25,731 bases of DNA from positions 1-25,731 of the forward strand of contig JBMNOY010000030.1 in assembly GCA_050943315.1 (NCBI GenBank). Direction: 5' to 3'. A program made the position numbers and the translations under genes. Of this stretch, positions 14,787 through 22,228 are shown one piece after another; within the stretch, counting starts at the first letter, position 1, and each line of letters opens with the position of its first letter. The notes under the pieces are model-generated. The model was not told where the DNA came from, ran no database searches, and was given only the letters and a program-made list of their open reading frames with translations. The stretch is from JBDKUD01 sp050943315. GTDB taxonomy: Bacteria; Bacillota; Syntrophomonadia; Syntrophomonadales; Syntrophomonadaceae.

Positions 14787-15791
14787 TTAACCTAGTACCT
14801 CTGTCATCCGTTTAACCTGCTCAACTAAAAGGGCAAAGGTTTTCGGCTTAAGGGATTGGGGGCCATCTGACAAAGCCTCACTGGGATTCTGGTGAACCTC
14901 AATCATCAGCCCGTCACAACCGGCTCCAATGGCTGCCAGTGCCATGGGCACCACCAGTTTCCATTTGCCGGTGCCATGGCTGGGGTCAACAATTACCGGC
15001 AAATGGGTCAGCTGTTTGATAATAGGTACGGCGCTTAAATCCAGGGTATTACGGGTATAAGTCTCAAAGGTTCGTATACCCCTTTCACACATGATTACCT
15101 GGCTATTACCACTGGAAATAATATATTCCGCCGCCATTATCCATTCTTCGATGGTTGCTGAGGGGCCTCTTTTGAGCAATACCGGTTTATCTAATTTGCC
15201 CAGTTCCCGCAACAGGAAGAAGTTCTGCATGTTGCGAGCACCAACCTGTAAAATGTCACTATATTGAGCCACCATATCAATCATACGGGGATCCATTACT
15301 TCTGTTACCACGGGCAATCCTGTAATCTCACGGGCTTCGGCCAGAATCTTAAGGCCCTCTTCTTCCAGCCCCTGAAACGAATAGGGAGATGTACGCGGTT
15401 TGAAGGCTCCCCCTCTCAGCATGGTTGCCCCCGCTTGTTGGACTTCCCGTGCAATTTCCAAAAACTTATCCCGGCCTTCAACTGCACAAGGACCGGCAAT
15501 AATCTGAATACTGCCATCACCGATGGTGACGTTGCCAGCCCGAACCACAGTCGGTTTTGATTTGAACTCGCGGGAGGCCATTTTAAAGGGTTGTACAATA
15601 GGCACTACCTTTTCTACCCCGGGCAGTGTCTCGAACAGTTCCATAATAGCCTCGGTCCGTTTTCCTACTCCGCCAATAATCGTCCGGTCCACTCCTTCTG
15701 ATAGGTGAACCTGGAAACCATGATCTTGCAGTTTTTCACTAACGGTACCTATCTGTTCACGGGTTGCTGACTTTTCCATAACAATAATCAT
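14787..15791 (-). CDS. aroF: DAHP synthase with N-terminal ACT-like regulatory domain
   Basis: This enzyme condenses PEP and erythrose-4-phosphate to DAHP, the committed first step of aromatic biosynthesis. The 335-residue protein has a ferredoxin/ACT-like domain at residues 1 to about 67 (MIIVMEKSATREQIGTVSEK), a linker, and a KDO8P-synthase-type barrel. Catalytic motifs are GPCAVE (C102, metal ligand), KPRTSPYSFQG, LLKRGPSATIEEW, RGIRTFETYTRNT, DPSHGTGKW and MIEVHQNP. It resembles the Thermotoga maritima enzyme, where this N-terminal domain mediates inhibition by tyrosine and phenylalanine. I chose the ATG at 15789-15791 because GGAGG lies eight bases upstream; an upstream in-frame start at 15833 would lie inside the palindrome and lacks a ribosome-binding site. 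It leads the aroF-tyrA-aroA chain. Confidence 0.95.
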   Translation of the reverse strand: MIIVMEKSATREQIGTVSEKLQDHGFQVHLSEGVDRTIIGGVGKRTEAIMELFETLPGVEKVVPIVQPFKMASREFKSKPTVVRAGNVTIGDGSIQIIAGPCAVEGRDKFLEIAREVQQAGATMLRGGAFKPRTSPYSFQGLEEEGLKILAEAREITGLPVVTEVMDPRMIDMVAQYSDILQVGARNMQNFFLLRELGKLDKPVLLKRGPSATIEEWIMAAEYIISSGNSQVIMCERGIRTFETYTRNTLDLSAVPIIKQLTHLPVIVDPSHGTGKWKLVVPMALAAIGAGCDGLMIEVHQNPSEALSDGPQSLKPKTFALLVEQVKRMTEVLG

Positions 15792-15799
15792 AAATAATT

Positions 15800-15816
15800 C
15801 CTCCTTTTGGGGGAGG
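15800..15816 (-). promoter_or_regulatory. Small hairpin that can mask the aroF Shine-Dalgarno
   Basis: On the minus strand CCTCC (15812-15816) can pair with the GGAGG ribosome-binding site of aroF (15800-15804) across a 7-base loop. The five-pair, GC-rich stem would hide the site in the mRNA. Many leaders pair by chance, so this is a candidate only. Confidence 0.4.
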
Positions 15817-15830
15817 TAAGAAAAGCAAAA

Positions 15831-15873
15831 CATTCCATTAGTGAATTATATCACTAATGGAATGCCTTTTACA
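15831..15873 (-). promoter_or_regulatory. Perfect 14-bp inverted repeat with TATAAT at its centre, upstream of aroF
   Basis: CATTCCATTAGTGA (15831-15844) is repeated inverted without mismatch at 15851-15864. The 6-base spacer reads TATAAT on the minus strand, an exact -10 hexamer pointing at aroF. A weak -35 (TGTAAA, 3 of 6) lies 17 bases upstream at 15868-15873. Read as DNA, this is a promoter whose -10 is enclosed by an operator. Read as RNA, it is a 14-pair hairpin followed by TTTTGCTTTTCTT, which would be a terminator for the liv transcript or an attenuator. I cannot decide between these from sequence. The symmetry itself is certain; its role is not. Confidence 0.7.
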
Positions 15874-15994
15874 CCTATTTCTCACCATCCTGCCATACTT
15901 CCTGCTAGTTTATTGATATCTGAGCCTACCTTCCTACATAAATCAGCATACCACGAAGCACACGGTTATTCAAGGTAAATAGGGTGCCTGGTAC

Positions 15995-16006
15995 CTGTCC
16001 GGACAG
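15995..16006. repeat. 12-bp perfect palindrome CTGTCCGGACAG downstream of livF
   Basis: The palindrome lies in the gap between the livF stop and the aroF leader. It sits beside a nearly symmetric GGTGCCTGGTACC (15983-15995). There is no T-rich tract after it on the minus strand, so it is not a typical terminator. It may be a protein-binding site or part of a small repeat element. Confidence 0.4.
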
Positions 16007-16038
16007 ATTCGAGTCCCGCTTCGCCGGATCAGTCTGTT

Positions 16039-16746
16039 TTACGCTTTACCCAGATAGGCCCGGCGTACTTCATCTTTTTCAGCCAGTTCCGGTCCGGGTC
16101 CTTCCAAAACAATTTTTCCCGTCTCCAGAACATACCCGTAATCAGCTATTTGTAATGCCGCCATGGCGTTTTGTTCGATAAGCAGAATAGTCATGCCCAG
16201 CTTATGAATGTTTTGAATAATGTTAAATACTTCCTGTACTAGAATAGGTGCCAATCCCAGGGAAGGTTCATCCATCATCATTAACTTAGGACGGGACATA
16301 AGGGCTCTGCCGATAGCCAGCATCTGTTGTTCGCCCCCGGAGAGTGTCCCTGCCGATTGCCAGGCCCTTTCCTTTAAGCGCGGAAATAAGTTGTAGACGT
16401 TTTCAATATCCTCCTGGATACCGTCTTTGTCTTTACGCGCATAGGCTCCCATGTGCAGGTTTTCCAGGACAGTAAGATTGGAAAAAACCCTTCTTCCTTC
16501 GGGTACCATAGTTATACCGCTTTTAACTATATCAACCGTTTTCTTCCCAGTTATATCTTCACCAAGGAAGGAGATATTGCCGGCTGCTGCCGGTACCAGG
16601 TTGCTGATTGCCCTTAAGGTTGTACTTTTACCGGCGCCATTGGCACCAACCAGAGTAACAATCTTATTGGCCGGCACCTCCATGGTTATACCTTTTAAAG
16701 CGTGGATACCGCCATAGTAAACCTGCAAGTTATTAATCTTAAGCAT
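16039..16746 (-). CDS. livF: Branched-chain amino acid ABC transporter ATPase LivF
   Basis: One of two ATPases driving uptake of branched-chain or related amino acids. The 235-residue protein has Walker A (GANGAGKST), the ABC signature LSGGEQQMLAIGRAL and Walker B LMMMDEPSLGLAP, followed by LLIEQNAMAAL, as is typical for LivF. Its ATG overlaps the livG stop by one base (TAATG), so translation is coupled. It is the last gene of the liv operon. The following 247 bases carry a 12-bp palindrome and the aroF leader structures. Confidence 0.95.
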   Translation of the reverse strand: MLKINNLQVYYGGIHALKGITMEVPANKIVTLVGANGAGKSTTLRAISNLVPAAAGNISFLGEDITGKKTVDIVKSGITMVPEGRRVFSNLTVLENLHMGAYARKDKDGIQEDIENVYNLFPRLKERAWQSAGTLSGGEQQMLAIGRALMSRPKLMMMDEPSLGLAPILVQEVFNIIQNIHKLGMTILLIEQNAMAALQIADYGYVLETGKIVLEGPGPELAEKDEVRRAYLGKA

Positions 16747-17567
16747 TAAGATTTCACCGCCCCTAGATAAGCTTCAATAACCTTTGGGTCATTCTGAATT
16801 TCTGCCGGGTTCCCTTTAGCCAGGGTTACTCCATAATCTAAAACATATATGCGTTCGCATATACCCATTACCACTTCCATATGATGCTCTATCATTAATA
16901 CCGTAATATTAAACTCATCCCGGATACGGGCAATAAATTCCATGAGTTCTAACGATTCATTGGGATTCATTCCGGCAGCCGGTTCATCGAGGAGTAGCAG
17001 TTTCGGCTGAGTAGCCAGAGCCCGGGCAATTTCCAAACGTCTCTGTTTACCGTAAGGCAAAGAAGTAGCTGCCTCATTGACCACGTCGTCAAGCTGCACC
17101 TTCTTTAATAGCTCCATACATTCCTCATAATGGGCTCTCTGAGCCCGAGTATAGCGGGGCAGCCCCAGGATAGCTTCCACCAGATTGGCTTTTAACCGCA
17201 CATGTTTGGAAATCATTACATTCTCAAAAACCGTCATCGACGGGAATAGCCTGATATTTTGAAATGTCCGGGCAATTCCCAGCGCAGTTATTTGGTCCGG
17301 TCTTAAGCCGGTAATGTTTTGCCCCTGGAAAAATATTTCTCCTTTGGTAGGTGTGTAAACACCTGTTATCATATTAAAAACCGTAGTCTTACCGGCTCCA
17401 TTAGGCCCGATTAAACCAATGATTTCGCCGCTGGAAATATCCAGGGAGAGATCGGAGACAGCTCGTAAACCACCAAATTCAATACTTATTGATTTAGTTG
17501 CCAGGACCTCGGCATTTTTCCCAGGAATGTCTTGAGCGGGTTTCTGGTATATTGTACCTGTGCTCAT
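16746..17567 (-). CDS. livG: Branched-chain amino acid ABC transporter ATPase LivG
   Basis: The second ATPase of the importer, 273 residues. Walker A is GPNGAGKTT, followed by the family-typical FNMITGVYTPTKGEI and IARTFQNIRLFPSMTV. The signature region is LPYGKQRRLEIARAL, in which the usual LSxG is replaced by LPYG, as in many LivG proteins. Walker B is LLLLDEPAAGMNP, and LMIEHHMEVVMGICERIYVLDYG follows. An N-terminal extension of about 25 residues precedes the ATPase domain. The start ATG overlaps the livM stop in ATGA. It is sandwiched between livM and livF, both overlapping, as expected of a single operon. Confidence 0.95.
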   Translation of the reverse strand: MSTGTIYQKPAQDIPGKNAEVLATKSISIEFGGLRAVSDLSLDISSGEIIGLIGPNGAGKTTVFNMITGVYTPTKGEIFFQGQNITGLRPDQITALGIARTFQNIRLFPSMTVFENVMISKHVRLKANLVEAILGLPRYTRAQRAHYEECMELLKKVQLDDVVNEAATSLPYGKQRRLEIARALATQPKLLLLDEPAAGMNPNESLELMEFIARIRDEFNITVLMIEHHMEVVMGICERIYVLDYGVTLAKGNPAEIQNDPKVIEAYLGAVKS

Positions 17568-18622
17568 AGCGATTCCCCCCGTTCTTTTATCTTCAGTTTA
17601 TTCAATACCCAATCCCAGTTAAACTCCCGGGTACCCATTAATCCTTGACGGTAGAACAGAATTACCAGCAATAACAGTACTGAAAAAATAACCATTCGCA
17701 TTCCCGGCAAACCAGGCAGACTTAACATTCCGAATAATTCCATGGGTTGTTCCACCACACGCAGCCATTCCATCATAATGGTAATAATTACTGCCGAGAT
17801 AACTGAACCGGTCAAGCTCCCCATACCCCCCAGGACTACAATCAAAAGTATCTGGAAAGTGAATAAGAACCTGAACATGGTTGGATCTATAGATGTTATT
17901 AAGAAAGCCATTAAGGCTCCGGCAATTCCAGCGAAGAATGAAGCTATGGTGAAAGATAGCAACTTATGTTTAAAAATACTAATTCCCATCGCCTCAGCAG
18001 CTATTTCGTTGTCCCGAATAGCCTTAAAAGCCTGTCCCCAACTGCTGTTTATTAACCTTTTGAGAATGATCACAGTTATTACCGCACATCCCCAGTAAAC
18101 CCACATACTCTTTATGGAAGGAATATTTTTTAGTCCCAGCGAACCATTGGTTACCGAGATGAGATTGGTAACCACAATTCTTAAGATTTCTGCAAAACCA
18201 AGAGTGGCAATAGCCAGGTAATCATCCCGGAGACGTAATGCAGGAATTCCTACTAATAATCCAAATAACGCGGCTACTACTCCAGCCGCTATAATAGCCG
18301 GAAAAATCGGCCATTGTATATTGGCCAGGGCCGGAACGATCGGCTTCATGTAATATATTAATTCCTTGCTGGCTGGAGACATGGTAAGAATTGCTGCCGT
18401 ATAGGCCCCCAGACACATAAATCCGGAATGTCCCAGGGAAAACATTCCCGTAAAACCGATTACCAGATTCATGCTCAGGCCCAGGATAGCAAAAACCGCA
18501 GCCAGGTTTAATATTCTGATTTTAAAGCTGTCCAAATTGTTTTCCGCCCAAAATATGGCCAGGCATATTACCACCAGGGTAACGATGGTCAGTACGTTTT
18601 TAATTCCTTGTCGGTTTTCCAT
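17564..18622 (-). CDS. livM: Branched-chain amino acid ABC transporter permease LivM
   Basis: A 352-residue inner-membrane permease, forming the channel with LivH. Many hydrophobic segments are visible, with the LivM signature GFTGMFSLGHSGFMCLGAY and a second family stretch ATLGFAEILRIVVTN. The internal loop NSSWGQAFKAIRDNEIAAEAMGI is the conserved contact region for the ATPases. The end is hydrophilic (NWDWVLNKLKIKERGESL). The ATG is three bases after the livH stop with AAGGTG ahead of it. Overlap with livG is 4 bases. Confidence 0.95.
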   Translation of the reverse strand: MENRQGIKNVLTIVTLVVICLAIFWAENNLDSFKIRILNLAAVFAILGLSMNLVIGFTGMFSLGHSGFMCLGAYTAAILTMSPASKELIYYMKPIVPALANIQWPIFPAIIAAGVVAALFGLLVGIPALRLRDDYLAIATLGFAEILRIVVTNLISVTNGSLGLKNIPSIKSMWVYWGCAVITVIILKRLINSSWGQAFKAIRDNEIAAEAMGISIFKHKLLSFTIASFFAGIAGALMAFLITSIDPTMFRFLFTFQILLIVVLGGMGSLTGSVISAVIITIMMEWLRVVEQPMELFGMLSLPGLPGMRMVIFSVLLLLVILFYRQGLMGTREFNWDWVLNKLKIKERGESL

Positions 18623-18625
18623 GCA

Positions 18626-19519
18626 TTACACCTTCTCCACAACATTCTCACCCAAAATGCCTCCGGGTTTGAACAATAATATTAATATGAGTATTATGAA
18701 TGCTAACGCATCCCGGTAACCGGAGAAGCCGGGCATAAATCCCACCAGCATGATTTCACAAAAGCCCAGTACAAAACCACCCAGCATGGCTCCGGGTATG
18801 CTGCCTATTCCTCCCATTACCGCAGCGATAAAACATTTCAGGCCCGGAAAAACCCCCATCAAAGGGTCTATTTGGGGGTATTGCATACTCCACAATATTC
18901 CACCCACGGCTGCCAGGCTGGAGCCAACCGCAAATGTGGCAGTAATAACTTTATTAACATCAACCGCCATAAGGCTGGAAGTTTCAAAATCACGCGAAAC
19001 CGCCCGCATAGCAATACCAATTTTAGTTTTCTTAACCATAAAAGTTACTGCCAGTAACAGTATTATGGTGACCACAGGAATAATGATGGTTAAGGACAAG
19101 AAGGAAATATTCCCAACATGGATATTCCAGACTAGCTGCTCCGGCCGGGGAAAAGGTTTGGGCCGGGCGCCGATGGCTACAATACCCAGATTTTCCAATA
19201 GAAACGACACCCCAATAGCAGAGATGAGAACTGATATGCGGGGTGCATTGCGTAAAGGCCGGTAGGCTATTTTCTCAATACTAATTCCCAGTAAGGTGGT
19301 TAGCACTATAGCAATAGCAAATGAAACATACCAGGGCATGGAAAAGATAAGTATGCCATAAAAAGCTACATATGCTGCCACCATAAGCAAATCAGCATGG
19401 GCAAAATTAATTAACCTGATAATACCGTATACCATGGTGTATCCTATGGCAATAAGAGCATACAGACTGCCCAAAGTAATACTGTTGGCAAGATTCTGCA
19501 GCAAAATGTCCATGGACAA
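18626..19519 (-). CDS. livH: Branched-chain amino acid ABC transporter permease LivH
   Basis: The other permease of the importer, about 297 residues, with multiple membrane segments and the motifs LGSLYALIAIGYTMVYGI and INFAHADLLMVAAY near the start. AMRAVSRDFETSSLMAVDVNKVI is the ATPase contact loop, and the late GGIGSIPGAMLGGFVLG is typical of the family. The AAAGGAG ribosome-binding site is eight bases before a TTG at 19517-19519 and about 14 before the ATG at 19511-19513. I favour TTG, though ATG is possible and a GTG at 19528 is too close to the site. It sits downstream of livK across a hairpin. Confidence 0.93.
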   Translation of the reverse strand: MSMDILLQNLANSITLGSLYALIAIGYTMVYGIIRLINFAHADLLMVAAYVAFYGILIFSMPWYVSFAIAIVLTTLLGISIEKIAYRPLRNAPRISVLISAIGVSFLLENLGIVAIGARPKPFPRPEQLVWNIHVGNISFLSLTIIIPVVTIILLLAVTFMVKKTKIGIAMRAVSRDFETSSLMAVDVNKVITATFAVGSSLAAVGGILWSMQYPQIDPLMGVFPGLKCFIAAVMGGIGSIPGAMLGGFVLGFCEIMLVGFMPGFSGYRDALAFIILILILLFKPGGILGENVVEKV

Positions 19520-19581
19520 AGTGACCACTCCTTTTACTTTGTCAATAGTGAATTAATGGCAAATTAGATTAAACAAACAGA

Positions 19582-19612
19582 TACTCCCCTCCTGAATAAC
19601 AGGAAGGGAGTA
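19582..19612 (-). terminator. Hairpin between livK and livH (partial terminator or mRNA stabiliser)
   Basis: TACTCCC-C-TCCTG (19582-19594) pairs with CAGGA-A-GGGAGTA (19600-19612): 12 base pairs, one mismatch, a 5-base loop. On the minus strand it is followed by a broken T-tract (TCTGTTTGTTT). Hairpins here are common after binding-protein genes and usually let livK be made in excess over the membrane parts. Confidence 0.65.
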
Positions 19613-19632
19613 CCGCATAAGAGGCACCAAAC

Positions 19633-20802
19633 CTACTGGGGATCGACTTTGCTGTCGTACATAAATTTGCCATCCATGACCTTTTTAATGATAGCTGTCT
19701 TAGTAGCATCCCCGTTTGCATCCAGAGTTATAATACCGGTTGCTCCTTTAAAGTTTTTGGTTTTCGCCAGCTCATCCCGAATAGCATTACTGTCAGCAGA
19801 ACCTGCTCTCTCAATGGCATCGAGAGCCAGAAGATAAGCATCAAATCCTAAAGCACCAAAAGCATTAACTTCTTTGTCCGGATAAGCCTTTTTAAATTCT
19901 GTGATAAATGTTGAAGATACATCGGTTACAGGCTGTTCGGCAGTAAAATGAGTGCTAAAATAAATATCCTTATAAGATTTAACCTGATTTAAAAACTCTT
20001 CTGCTTCCCAGGTGTCTCCGCCCAGCATCGGTACGTTAATTCCCATTTCCCGTGCTTTGGCTACCAGAATGCCACACTCCAGGAAGTTACCCGGGGCAAA
20101 AATAACATCCGGATTCTTAGCTTTTACTTCTGTCAACTGGGCTGAGAAGTCTTTGTCTCCGGTATTATAATTAACCTTGGCAACAATAGACTTGTCCCCA
20201 TTAGTTTTCTTAAAGGCCTTTTCAAAATAATTGCTCAAACCGACTGAATAGTCCTGTTGAACATCCTGAATAATAGCCGCTGTTTTCGCTTTTAAGGTTT
20301 GGGTAGCATAATTGGACATTACTGTACCCTGGAAGGGATCAATAAAACATACGCGGAAGTAATAATCATTTCCCAGAGTAACGGCGGGATTGGTCGGTGA
20401 ACAACCAATGACCGGAACTTGAGCATCTTGAGCCACCGGGCCGCCGGCCATAGCTAATGAACTGCCATAACTGCCAATAATTACATTAACCTTTTCTTTG
20501 CTTACCAATCTCTCTACCGCATTAGCAGCTTCCTGTTTTTCACTCTTGTTGTCAACAATAAACAATTCCACTTTTTTCCCGAGAACTGTAGGATGCAGCT
20601 TGTTAGCCAGTTTTATACCTTCTACAGTCATCTGGCCACCGGCAGCATTGGTACCGGTTAATGGTTCATATACACCCACTTTAATTACATCAGAGGATTT
20701 CGTGTCGGTAGAACCTGACTTGGTTCCGCCACATCCAACCAGCGCCATTGATAAAAGTAGCAGAACAGAGATGAGGACCAGACATTTTCTTCGGAACGCC
20801 AT
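19633..20802 (-). CDS. livK: Amino acid-binding lipoprotein of the Liv transporter (LivK-type)
   Basis: The extracytoplasmic substrate-binding protein, 389 residues, of the periplasmic-binding-protein type I family. Residues 1-23 are a signal peptide and LVGC at 21-24 is the lipobox, with C24 the lipidated cysteine. The mature part starts with a Gly/Ser/Lys spacer and then IKVGVYEPLTGTNAAGG, which is typical of Leu/Ile/Val-type binding proteins. GSYGSSLAMAGGPVAQDAQVPVIG and the later IFAPGNFLECGILVAKAREMGINVPMLGGD support the call. The substrate may be branched-chain amino acids, but aromatic amino acids or amides cannot be excluded. The ATG follows AAGGAGG. It heads the operon, with a hairpin separating it from livH. 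Confidence 0.94.
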   Translation of the reverse strand: MAFRRKCLVLISVLLLLSMALVGCGGTKSGSTDTKSSDVIKVGVYEPLTGTNAAGGQMTVEGIKLANKLHPTVLGKKVELFIVDNKSEKQEAANAVERLVSKEKVNVIIGSYGSSLAMAGGPVAQDAQVPVIGCSPTNPAVTLGNDYYFRVCFIDPFQGTVMSNYATQTLKAKTAAIIQDVQQDYSVGLSNYFEKAFKKTNGDKSIVAKVNYNTGDKDFSAQLTEVKAKNPDVIFAPGNFLECGILVAKAREMGINVPMLGGDTWEAEEFLNQVKSYKDIYFSTHFTAEQPVTDVSSTFITEFKKAYPDKEVNAFGALGFDAYLLALDAIERAGSADSNAIRDELAKTKNFKGATGIITLDANGDATKTAIIKKVMDGKFMYDSKVDPQ

Positions 20803-20857
20803 GTGTTAACCTCCTTATAAATGTAATATATTGGATGTGTGCCTGCCACTGATGGAC

Positions 20858-20882
20858 AAACGTACATCCGAAATAAACGTAC
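20858..20882. repeat. Direct repeat AAACGTAC, 17 bases apart, in the livK leader
   Basis: AAACGTAC occurs at 20858-20865 and 20875-20882, between the proposed promoter and livK. Two half-sites 17 bases apart could bind a regulator, but the chance of coincidence is not small in this AT-rich stretch. Confidence 0.3.
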
Positions 20883-21002
20883 CACTTTTATTCGAAGAAA
20901 TCAAACAATCTTTTTTTATATTTGTCCTGCTACTTTAGCCCCGGTATTTGTATTCTTATTTTCTATTTTGTCATAATTTTGTTTTTATTTTTCATTATTC
21001 GT

Positions 21003-21046
21003 GCAATATTGCTTTTTATGGTATATTTATGTAAATAAATTGTAAA
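21003..21046 (-). promoter_or_regulatory. Candidate livK promoter with palindromic operator
   Basis: On the minus strand TTTACA (21041-21046) lies 17 bases from TACCAT (21018-21023), a plausible sigma-A promoter. A perfect 10-bp palindrome GCAATATTGC (21003-21012) covers the expected transcription start, which is a usual position for a repressor site. The leader to livK would then be about 200 bases long. Strength and regulator are unknown. Confidence 0.4.
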
Positions 21047-21097
21047 CTTACTGTGTTCCGCTCCTCGCGGACATTTATGACCGTGATAATAAACCCA

Positions 21098-21130
21098 GAA
21101 AACAAAATAACCCCGGATAATTCCCAGGGT
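21098..21130 (-). terminator. Intrinsic terminator after the second DAHP synthase gene
   Basis: On the minus strand ACCCTGG, a 7-base loop and CCGGGGT form a seven-pair stem with one G-U pair, then TATTTTGTTTTC. It begins 10 bases after the aroF-2 stop. It separates aroF-2 from the liv operon, so the two are probably independent transcripts. Confidence 0.7.
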
Positions 21131-21139
21131 AGAGGAAGT

Positions 21140-21973
21140 TTAGCTCAGTTTTTTATTATCCATTGCAGCCAGCCTGGTCACCTGAGCATACATTTCTTCG
21201 AAGTGCTCCGGGGTGAGGGATTGCTTCCCATCTGAAAGGGCCTGGTCGGGGTCCTGGTGCACTTCCACCATAATCCCATCGGCACCTGCGGCAATAGCTG
21301 CTTTCGCAACCGGCGTTACCATTTTCCACATGCCGGTGGCATGACTGGGGTCTACTATAATGGGTAAATGAGACAGTCGCTTGATAAGAGGTATGGCGCC
21401 AATATCTACCGTATTGCGGGTGTAGGGTTCAAATGTCCTTATTCCCCTTTCACATAGAATAACCTGGTGGTTTCCTTCGGCGAGGATGTACTCCGCAGCC
21501 AGCAGCCATTCTTCAATTGTTGCCGCCAGGCCGCGTTTGAGCAGAACAGGCTTGTCAATTCGCCCCATGGCCTGCAGCAAGGAGAAATTCTGCATATTCC
21601 TGCTGCCCACCTGAAAAATATCTATATGGTTATACATGTTGTCCAGGTCACGGACATCCATAATTTCGGTAACTAAAGGCATCCCAGTTAATTCCCGGGC
21701 TTCAATCATAAGCTCAAGACCGGCAAGCCCCAATCCTTTAAACGAGTATGGTGAGGTTCGGGGTTTAAATAACCCGCCCCGCAAGAGTTGTGCCCCGGCA
21801 GCTTTTAAACGACAGGCCAGATCGAGGTAAGTATCCCGGCTCTCCACTGCACAAGGACCAGCTATAATCGTACAATAACCTTCCCCAATAACTACTGGTT
21901 GATCCGGCATCGGCACGGTAATTAATGTATCTTGCGGGTGAAAGTCCCGAGAAACAAGCTTATATGGTTTCAT
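21140..21973 (-). CDS. aroF: DAHP synthase lacking the regulatory N-terminal domain
   Basis: A second 3-deoxy-7-phosphoheptulonate synthase, 277 residues, about 60 percent similar by eye to the barrel of the other copy (14787-15791). It has GPCAVE (C41), KPRTSPYSFKG, LLKRGLAATIEEW, RGIRTFEPYTRNT, DPSHATGMW and MVEVHQDP, so all metal and substrate motifs are intact. Its start MKPYKLVSRDF lines up with PFKMASREF at residue 68 of the longer copy. It therefore lacks precisely the ACT-like domain and should be insensitive to feedback through it. ATG follows GGAGGCTAATCA. A terminator follows; the gene is divergent from the omega-amidase gene. The symbol is given because of the family, and copy naming is arbitrary. 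Confidence 0.94.
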   Translation of the reverse strand: MKPYKLVSRDFHPQDTLITVPMPDQPVVIGEGYCTIIAGPCAVESRDTYLDLACRLKAAGAQLLRGGLFKPRTSPYSFKGLGLAGLELMIEARELTGMPLVTEIMDVRDLDNMYNHIDIFQVGSRNMQNFSLLQAMGRIDKPVLLKRGLAATIEEWLLAAEYILAEGNHQVILCERGIRTFEPYTRNTVDIGAIPLIKRLSHLPIIVDPSHATGMWKMVTPVAKAAIAAGADGIMVEVHQDPDQALSDGKQSLTPEHFEEMYAQVTRLAAMDNKKLS

Positions 21974-22228
21974 TGATTAGCCTCCACAAAATTTATAATA
22001 TAGAGTACTTTAAAAATTATTATTTCTTAATAGACGGGATTTAGCAGACTGCCCCAAGTATCTTAAAATAAAGTGCTCATCCCACTACATAATGGCACTA
22101 CTTTTCTTATAGAATAAGTATAGCACCGGAAATATAATAATTCCTACGCAAAGACAAGATTTCTACAATAAAGCTAATTATTCCATAATTTGATGATATG
22201 GAAAATTAAGTTAGTTGGGGGATTAAAT
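21974..22228. promoter_or_regulatory. Divergent intergenic region between aroF-2 and the omega-amidase gene
   Basis: This 255-base A/T-rich gap must hold promoters for both divergent genes. A CATAAT (22184-22189) is the best -10-like hexamer for the plus-strand gene, with only a weak -35 (TTTCTA) 18 bases earlier. On the minus strand, TATATT/TATTAT stretches lie just before the aroF-2 ribosome-binding site, but no convincing -35 is seen. I see no riboswitch-like or T-box element. Confidence 0.35.

Larger units (their letters stand above)
20803..21139. other. AT-rich intergenic region between aroF-2 and livK
   Basis: This 337-base gap has no gene that I can support. Reading on the minus strand, it contains the aroF-2 terminator (21098-21130), a small hairpin TCCGC-5-GCGGA (21057-21071), a possible livK promoter and palindrome (21003-21046), then about 120 bases of A/T-rich sequence. 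A direct repeat of AAACGTAC (20858-20865 and 20875-20882) follows, and finally the livK ribosome-binding site. Short open frames here have no ribosome-binding site or family resemblance. Confidence 0.6.

Noticed and set aside
16005..16027. Stretch resembling the 3' part of a tRNA (TTCGAGTCCCGC...)
   Set aside because: The five bases on either side of the TTCGAGT loop do not pair, there is no anticodon or D arm upstream, and no CCA end.
15792..16038. T-box or tryptophan riboswitch ahead of aroF
   Set aside because: No T-box consensus (AGGGTGGNACCGCG) and no long leader with a specifier stem; only the palindrome and a small hairpin are present.
17306..17440. LivG signature LPYG instead of LSGG as a defect
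   Set aside because: This variant is common in LivG-type ATPases, and Walker A and B are intact.
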